From contig JADJMO010000033.1 in assembly GCA_016709545.1 (NCBI GenBank), forward strand, positions 1 through 64,000: a DNA stretch of 64,000 nt, written 5' to 3'. Position 1 is the first letter of the stretch. Each line of letters opens with the position of its first letter. Shown here one piece after another: positions 58,847 to 64,000 of this stretch. Source of the DNA: Myxococcales bacterium. Lineage in GTDB: Bacteria; Myxococcota_A; Polyangia; Polyangiales; JADJMO01. Below the pieces are notes generated by a model. That model was not told the origin of the DNA. It saw nothing but the letters and a program-made list of their open reading frames with translations, and searched no databases. The position numbers and the translations under genes were made by a program.

Positions 58847-59803
58847 ATGCCGACGCGCAGGCAGTTCGTCCTGACCTTGGGTGCGCTGGCCGCTTGCAAG
58901 AAGAGCGGCACGGGCACCCTCAAGATCGCCGTCGTCCCCAAGGGCACCACGCACGAGTTCTGGAAGGCCGTGCACGCCGGCGCCGACAAGGCCGGCAAGG
59001 AGGCCGCGGTCGAGGTGATCTGGAAGGGGCCGCTCAAGGAGGACGATCTCAAGCAACAGATCGAGGTGGTGCAGAGCTTCACCGCGCAAGGCGTGAACGG
59101 CATCGTCCTCGCGCCGCTCTCCGACAAGGCGCTCGGCGCGTCGGTCAAGGGCGCGGTCGCCGCCAAGATCCCCGTCGTCATCTTCGACTCCGACCTCCAG
59201 GGCCAGGACCACACGAGCTTCGTCGCCACCGACAACCGCGCGGCCGGGCGGCTCGCCGGCGACCACCTCGCGAAGGCGCTCGGCGGCAAGGGCAAGGTCG
59301 TCGTGCTCCGCTACCAGGAAGGCTCGGCGAGCACCGCGAATCGCGAAGAGGGCTTCCTCGAGGCGATCAAGAAGTCGACCGGCATCACCGTGGTGAGCGA
59401 GAACCAGTACGGCGGCGCGACCACCGAGTCGGCGCTCAAGACGAGCGAGAACCTGCTCTCGGCGCAGAACGCCGCCACCGGGGGCGTCGACGGCATCTTC
59501 ACCCCCAACGAGTCGACGACGTTCGGCATGCTGCTCGCGCTGCAGAAGGCCGGCCTCGCGGGCAAGCTCAAGCTGTGCGGGTTCGATGCCTCCGACAAGC
59601 TCGTCGCCGCGCTCGAGAAGGGCGAGATCGAGGCGCTCGTGCTCCAGGATCCGTTCAAGATCGGCTACCTCGCGGTCAAGACCATGGTGGCGCACCTGCG
59701 CGGCACGCCGGTGGAGAAGCGCATCGACACCGGCGCCAAGCTCGTCACCAAGGACAACCTGTCGTCGAAGGAGGTCCAAGACGTCCTCCACCCGCCGTCC
59801 TGA
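58847..59803 (+). CDS. Sugar ABC transporter substrate-binding protein (RbsB-like)
   Basis: The protein has 318 residues. MPTRRQFVLTLGALAAC is a short signal with twin Arg and a lipobox (LAAC). The periplasmic-binding type I fold is clear: TLKIAVVPKGTTHEFWKAVH, VQSFTAQGVNGIVLAPLSDK, IPVVIFDSDLQGQDHTSFVA, TDNRAAGRLAGDHLAKAL and GVDGIFTPNESTTFGMLLAL. It captures a sugar (ribose or similar pentose/hexose) and hands it to the permease. First gene of a three-gene transporter; its stop overlaps the next start (TGATG). Confidence 0.92.
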   Translation: MPTRRQFVLTLGALAACKKSGTGTLKIAVVPKGTTHEFWKAVHAGADKAGKEAAVEVIWKGPLKEDDLKQQIEVVQSFTAQGVNGIVLAPLSDKALGASVKGAVAAKIPVVIFDSDLQGQDHTSFVATDNRAAGRLAGDHLAKALGGKGKVVVLRYQEGSASTANREEGFLEAIKKSTGITVVSENQYGGATTESALKTSENLLSAQNAATGGVDGIFTPNESTTFGMLLALQKAGLAGKLKLCGFDASDKLVAALEKGEIEALVLQDPFKIGYLAVKTMVAHLRGTPVEKRIDTGAKLVTKDNLSSKEVQDVLHPPS

Positions 59804-61260
59804 TGCTCGTCGTCCGCGGCGTCGAGAAGCACTTCGGGGCGACGCACGCGCTCACCGGCGTCGATCTCACCGTCGCGGCGGGCGAGGTGCACGCGGTGCT
59901 CGGCGAGAACGGGGCGGGCAAGAGCACGCTGATGAACGTGCTGTGCGGCGCGTTCCCGGCCGACGCGGGCACCGTCACGCTCGGGGGGGCGCGCTACGCG
60001 CCGGCCGACCCCGACGCCGCGTTCCGGGCGGGCGTCGCCATCGTGCACCAGGAGCTCTCGCTGTGTCCGCGCCTCACGGTCGAGGAGAACCTGCTGCTCG
60101 GCGACGAGTCCACGCGCGCCGGGTTCCTCGACCGCCGGCGCCTGCGCGAACGGGCGGCGGCGGCCCTCGCGCGGGTTGGCTCGACGACCCCGCTCGACGC
60201 GCGGGCCCTCGATCTGTCGCCCGCGGCGCAGCAGCTGGTCGAGATCGCGCGGGCGCTGGTGCGCGGTGAGCCGCGGCTGCTGATCCTCGACGAGCCCACC
60301 TCGAGCCTGGGCGCCGACGACGCCGAGCGCCTCTTCGCGCTGATCGGGGAGCTCTCGCGCGCGGGCATCGCGATCCTCTACGTGTCGCACTTCCTCGAGG
60401 AGGTGAAGCGCGTCGCGCAACGCTTCACCGTGCTCCGCGACGGCGCGACCGTGGGCACGGGCGCCGTGGCCGAGACCTCGATCGACGCGATGGTCACGCA
60501 GATGGCCGGCCGTCGGGTGGAGGAGCTCTTCCCGCGCTCGGAACACCCCCGCGGCGAGCCGCTGCTCGTGGTCGAGGCGCTGTCCGGGTCGGACAAGCCG
60601 CTCGCCGCCTCGCTCGTCGTGCACCGCGGCGAGGTGCTGGGCATCGCCGGGCTCGTGGGCGCGGGGCGCACCGAGCTCTTGCGCGTGGTGTTCGGGCTCG
60701 ATCGCGTGGTCTCGGGCGAGGTGCGGGTCGGGGCGTGGCGCGGCCCGCGGAGCCCTCGCGACGCGCTCGATCACGGCGTCGGTCTGCTCAGCGAGGATCG
60801 CAAGGGCGAGGGCCTCGCGCAGGGGCTCTCGCTCGCCGAGAACCTCGCGCTCTCGCGGCTGCCGTCGTTCGTGCGCGGGGCGTCGCTGCGGGCGACTGCG
60901 CAGCGCTGGGTCGAGCGCCTCGGCATCCGCGCCGGGAGCGTCGACGCGCCGGTCTCGGAGCTGTCGGGCGGCAACCAGCAGAAGGTCGCGCTCGCGCGGC
61001 TGCTCCACCACGACGTCGACGTGCTGCTCCTCGACGAGCCCACCCGCGGCATCGACGTGCGCAGCAAGGCGGCCATCTACGCCGAGATCGACGCCCTCGC
61101 CCGGGCCGGCAAGGCGATCGTCCTCGTGTCGAGCTTCCTCCCCGAGCTGCTCGGCGTGTGCGACCGGGTGGCCGTGATGTGCCGCGGTCGGCTCGGCGAG
61201 GCGCGCCCGATCGCGGAGTGGACCGAGCACGCGATCCTCAAGGAGGCCGTCGGCGCATGA
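59803..61260 (+). CDS. Sugar ABC transporter ATP-binding protein (RbsA-like)
   Basis: The protein has 485 residues with two ATPase halves. Half 1: Walker A VLGENGAGKSTLMNV, LSPAAQQLVEIARAL and Walker B LLILDEPTSSL. Half 2: a degenerate Walker A (IAGLVGAGRTELLRV), ABC signature VSELSGGNQQKVALARLL and Walker B VLLLDEPTRGIDV. That asymmetry is normal for RbsA/MglA proteins. In half 1 the signature is degenerate (LDLSPAAQQ). It powers uptake through the permease encoded next, with which it overlaps by 4 bp (ATGA). Confidence 0.95.
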   Translation: MLVVRGVEKHFGATHALTGVDLTVAAGEVHAVLGENGAGKSTLMNVLCGAFPADAGTVTLGGARYAPADPDAAFRAGVAIVHQELSLCPRLTVEENLLLGDESTRAGFLDRRRLRERAAAALARVGSTTPLDARALDLSPAAQQLVEIARALVRGEPRLLILDEPTSSLGADDAERLFALIGELSRAGIAILYVSHFLEEVKRVAQRFTVLRDGATVGTGAVAETSIDAMVTQMAGRRVEELFPRSEHPRGEPLLVVEALSGSDKPLAASLVVHRGEVLGIAGLVGAGRTELLRVVFGLDRVVSGEVRVGAWRGPRSPRDALDHGVGLLSEDRKGEGLAQGLSLAENLALSRLPSFVRGASLRATAQRWVERLGIRAGSVDAPVSELSGGNQQKVALARLLHHDVDVLLLDEPTRGIDVRSKAAIYAEIDALARAGKAIVLVSSFLPELLGVCDRVAVMCRGRLGEARPIAEWTEHAILKEAVGA

Positions 61261-62204
61261 AGGCCCTGCTCGCCAAGAAGTGGTTCGGGCCGCTCGTCGC
61301 GCTCGTGGTCGTCTACGCGATCTTCCTCGTGCTGCGCCCCGAGACGTTCGGGCGCGCGGCCACGCTGCTCACCATGAGCCAGCAGACGGTGGTCGTGGCG
61401 ATCGCGGCGGTCGGGGCGACCCTGGTGATCGTCTCCGGCGGCATCGACCTCTCGGTCGGGTCCTCCGTCGCGCTGACCAGCGTGGTGGTCGCCAAGCTCC
61501 TCGTGCGCGGGCACGGCCCGCTGGTCGCGGCCCTGGGGGGCTGCCTCGTCGCCACGCTGTGCGGCGCGCTCGGCGGCGCGCTCGTCGCCCGCCTGAAGAT
61601 GCTGCCGTTCATCGTCACGCTCGGGTCGATGAGCATCCTGCGCGGCGCCGCGAAGGGGCTCGCCAACGAGCAGAAGATCGACGCGCCCGCGCGAGGGCTC
61701 GAGACGCTGCTCCAGCCCGCGGCGGGCTCGCTCCGGCCCCCGACCGGGGTGTTCCTCGCGATCGCGGTGGCCGTGCTCGCGGCGCTCTTGCTCTCGTCCA
61801 CCCGCTTCGGACGGCACGTGTTCGCGGTGGGCTCGAACGAGCGCACGGCGCGGCTCTGCGGCGTGCCGGTGGAGCGCGTGAAGATCGGGGTCTACGCGAT
61901 CGCCGGGCTGCTCGCCGGGCTCGCGGGCGTGCTCGAGTTCTCCATGCTCACGGTCGGCGACCCGACCACCGCGGTCGGCCTCGAGCTCGAGGTGATCGCG
62001 GCGGTCGTGATCGGCGGCGCGTCGCTGTCGGGCGGCGAGGGGTCGATCCTCGGGGCCATGATCGGGGCGTTCCTGATGACGGTGATCAAGACCGGCGCGA
62101 CCCACATGGGGCTGCCGAACTGGGTGCAGGAGATCGTGACCGGCGGGATCATCCTGGTCGCCTCGGGGCTCGATCGCCTGCGCCGCGGCTCGGCTACTTC
62201 TTGA
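61257..62204 (+). CDS. Sugar ABC transporter permease (RbsC-like)
   Basis: The protein has 315 residues with about 8-10 membrane helices. Family motifs are TLVIVSGGIDLSVGSSVALT, ARLKMLPFIVTLGSMSILRG, GVPVERVKIGVYAIAGLLAG and IGGASLSGGEGSILGAMIGA. It forms the inner-membrane channel of the ribose-type importer with the ATPase and binding protein encoded upstream. The three genes overlap end to start, so one transcript makes the whole importer. No sugar kinase or regulator is visible in the window. Converges with the YceI-like gene (11 bp overlap). Confidence 0.95.
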   Translation: MKALLAKKWFGPLVALVVVYAIFLVLRPETFGRAATLLTMSQQTVVVAIAAVGATLVIVSGGIDLSVGSSVALTSVVVAKLLVRGHGPLVAALGGCLVATLCGALGGALVARLKMLPFIVTLGSMSILRGAAKGLANEQKIDAPARGLETLLQPAAGSLRPPTGVFLAIAVAVLAALLLSSTRFGRHVFAVGSNERTARLCGVPVERVKIGVYAIAGLLAGLAGVLEFSMLTVGDPTTAVGLELEVIAAVVIGGASLSGGEGSILGAMIGAFLMTVIKTGATHMGLPNWVQEIVTGGIILVASGLDRLRRGSATS

Positions 62205-63090
62205 CCGTCGCCCCGGTCGTCGACGGCGCCGCCGAGGGCGCAGGCATCGCCTGCCAGCCCAGCACCATCGCGCTCGACATCGCCGACGCGCTCGCCGCGG
62301 CCTTCGCGCCCGGGTCGTGCATCGCGCTGCCCTCCACGCTCACCTGCGCGTCGTCGTCGAGCTTCTTGCCAATGACCGAGAGGGTGCCGTCGAGGAACTT
62401 GCCGGCGGTGTCGCGCGGCTTCACGTCGTGGGCGGCGAGGCTCACGTGCACGGGCTCCTTGGTCTTGAACGAGACCTCGCTCGGCATGGTGGGCGAGCCC
62501 TTGAACGCGAGCTCGACCAGCACCGTCTTCTGCGCGGGGCGGCTGTGCACCCAGACGGTGCCCTTGGCCTTCATCGTGACGGTGCGTACGCCGTCCTTCT
62601 CGGGCACCTGGGTGAGATCCGCGGAGGGCGTGACGGATTCGATGGAGTCGATCTGGAAGAGGACGTTCTTGTAGTTGTCGAAGTCCTTCGGGCGCTTGGC
62701 CTTCACGTCGTCGCCGACCTCGAACCAGTTGAGCGCGTGCTCGGTCTGGCTCTCGTTCTTGTCCTTGTCGTCGAAGGTCATCGTCTTGAACTCGAGCAGG
62801 CTCGCGGTGATGGTGCCGGTCGAGGCGTCGAGCTTCTTGGGCTGCACGCGGAAGAAGCCGCCGAGCTTCTTGGTCTCCCCCTTGAACTTCTCGAGGGGAG
62901 CGTCGATGCCCACCGAGACCTTGCCGTCGGCGCGGATCACGTAGCTCGCCTCGCCCACGGCGAGCGGCGCGCTCGCGGAGGCAGAGGCCGGGGGCGGCGC
63001 CTGCTCGGCGATCGGGGCGGGCTTGTCGTTCTTGCAGGCAACGAGGCCCGACACGGCGAACAGGGCGAAGAAGAGACCACGATGGCGCAT
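62194..63090 (-). CDS. YceI-like lipoprotein
   Basis: The protein has 298 residues. MRHRGLFFALFAVSGLVAC is the lipoprotein signal; ATG 63090 follows GGAGG at good spacing, so the ATG two codons upstream is less likely. An Ala/Pro/Ser linker precedes a lipocalin-like YceI domain: ASYVIRADGKVSVGIDAPLE with KFKGETKKLGGFFRVQPKKL, TFDDKDKNESQTEHALNWFE, VLFQIDSIESVTPSADLTQV and SEVSFKTKEPVHVSLAAHDV. YceI proteins bind long isoprenoid or lipid chains in the periplasm. The C-terminal 40 residues (Ala/Ser-rich) are an extension. Confidence 0.8.
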   Translation of the reverse strand: MRHRGLFFALFAVSGLVACKNDKPAPIAEQAPPPASASASAPLAVGEASYVIRADGKVSVGIDAPLEKFKGETKKLGGFFRVQPKKLDASTGTITASLLEFKTMTFDDKDKNESQTEHALNWFEVGDDVKAKRPKDFDNYKNVLFQIDSIESVTPSADLTQVPEKDGVRTVTMKAKGTVWVHSRPAQKTVLVELAFKGSPTMPSEVSFKTKEPVHVSLAAHDVKPRDTAGKFLDGTLSVIGKKLDDDAQVSVEGSAMHDPGAKAAASASAMSSAMVLGWQAMPAPSAAPSTTGATVKK

Positions 63091-63179
63091 CGGCAATCCT
63101 CCAGAAGCTCGCGCAGCGCGCGGCCGTTCGTTCGAAACGTCGGGGGTACGCGGTGGTTTCGGCGGCCATCGCTCCGCAA

Positions 63180-64000
63180 GGCAGACAAATCCTCACCCCC
63201 TCAATCCCACCTCTCTCGGGGCCCCCCCCCCCCGCCCAAATCCCGAAAGCCAAGCACGGGGTGCGGGGCGCCAGGACCCTTCCGTAGACAGGGGCGGGCC
63301 CGGGCACCGAGGCGCCCCCCAAACCCGGAACCCGGCCCGGGGGTGACGAGAGGGGCCGCCGGGGCCGGCGGGGGGGGGGGGGGGGGGGGGGGGCCGGCGG
63401 GGGGGCGGGGGGGCCGGGGGGGGGGGGGGGGGGGGGGGGGGGGCCAACCCACCCCCACCCACCCCCCCCCCCCCCCCCCCCAACAACCCCCCCCCCCAAC
63501 CCCACCCCCACCACCCCCCCACCCTGCGCCCCCGCCCCCCCCCAGCGGCGCCGCGGCGGGCGCCCCGCCCGCCCCAACACCGGGCGGGACGCTCGCCGCG
63601 CCGGGGCGGGGACCAGGGGGCCCACGGGCGGCGACCCGGCCCACCCGGCGAGGCCCCGGGTCGGCGGGGGCCCCCACCAACCCCCCCAACCACCCCACAA
63701 CACACCAACCCGTAGGGACCAAGCGGGGGTCAACCGCGCCCCACACACACACCACCGCGCCGAAGACGCCCGCGGGCCAACCCCCCCCCCCCCCCCCCCC
63801 CCCCACCCCCCCACCCCCCCGCCTCCCGGCCCTTGCACTCGTTCTGGCCCTGGCAGGCTTCTTGTGGTCTTGCATGGTGTTGCAGGAGGCGTGTGGGGGG
63901 GGGACGAAGCGTTGGCGCCGGGGGCGGCGTGCAGGCGCGACGAAAGGACCCCGCCAAAGGGTTGCGCTGGTTCAGGGCTGATCCTCGAGGGGGTCGGACG
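63180..64000. other. G/C homopolymer-rich tail, probably assembly artefact
   Basis: Long runs of G (63370-63443), then of C (63460-63495 and 63781-63810), alternate with C/A-rich text. Such G/C homopolymers are not seen elsewhere in the window, and no gene can be called. A hint of a cysteine-rich small protein on the minus strand (ACQGQNECKG, about 63826-63860) survives in one frame but is broken by the runs. This looks like low-quality contig-end sequence rather than biology. Confidence 0.75.

Overview
The window is a GC-rich stretch of bacterial chromosome that most resembles the Myxococcota (Polyangia/Myxococcales type). The clues are two genes with the TIGR02996 'repeat-companion' domain, which is largely restricted to that group. 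There is also a very high density of secreted lipoproteins whose lipobox cysteine is followed by Asp/Thr/Gly- or Ser/Ala/Pro-rich linkers, plus SBBP beta-propeller, RCC1, LCCL and FGE-sulfatase lipoproteins. No genus can be named from sequence alone.

Layout. 0-5.8 kb: the start of a membrane protein, a transglutaminase-like lipoprotein, then a group IIC intron with a decayed reverse transcriptase. The intron sits in a cluster of GC-rich hairpin repeats between two convergent lipoprotein genes. 5.7-6.0 kb: three tandem tRNA-like genes on one scaffold. 6-23.6 kb: mostly lipoproteins and hypotheticals, with an SDR coupled to a repeat-companion gene, an acyltransferase, a barstar-like protein, a ferritin-like lipoprotein, a seven-repeat SBBP lipoprotein, a GNAT/SMI1 pair and a TetR regulator. 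26-31 kb: FGE-like lipoprotein, Uma2 nuclease, and a short segment bounded by a duplicated tRNA-Glu 3' end, which looks like a decayed or minimal integrated element. 30.8-32 kb: AhpD-like and MarR genes sharing a possible operator. 33-39.6 kb: glycine-rich lipoprotein, then a tight operon of an OmpA/peptidoglycan-binding protein, a metzincin without signal peptide and a lipoprotein. 39.6-47.3 kb: degenerate receiver protein, formaldehyde detoxification pair (glutathione-dependent dehydrogenase and S-formylglutathione hydrolase), M28 peptidase, VWA lipoprotein. 47.4-52.3 kb: a large TPR/winged-helix regulator, then DAHP synthase-chorismate mutase and prephenate dehydratase behind a textbook attenuator. 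53-63 kb: Baeyer-Villiger-type monooxygenase, metallophosphoesterase, ketopantoate reductase, tandem-LCCL lipoprotein, a ribose-type sugar ABC transporter and a YceI-like lipoprotein.

The best regulatory find is the attenuator at 52,141-52,274. It has a 19-residue leader peptide with a Tyr-Phe-Ala-Phe-Tyr-Phe run, a 10-bp terminator hairpin with T tract, and a competing antiterminator pairing that starts in the last leader codons. The best candidate for an undescribed system is the OmpA-PG / metzincin / lipoprotein operon at 34.6-39.6 kb, which has the shape of an exported protease with a translationally coupled envelope partner.

Caution on sequence quality. At least ten otherwise convincing genes are split by single-base frameshifts, often in homopolymers. 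The last roughly 800 bases are G/C homopolymer runs that do not look like natural DNA. Many 'broken' genes here are probably consensus errors; the reverse transcriptase, with several frameshifts and a stop, may be truly decayed.
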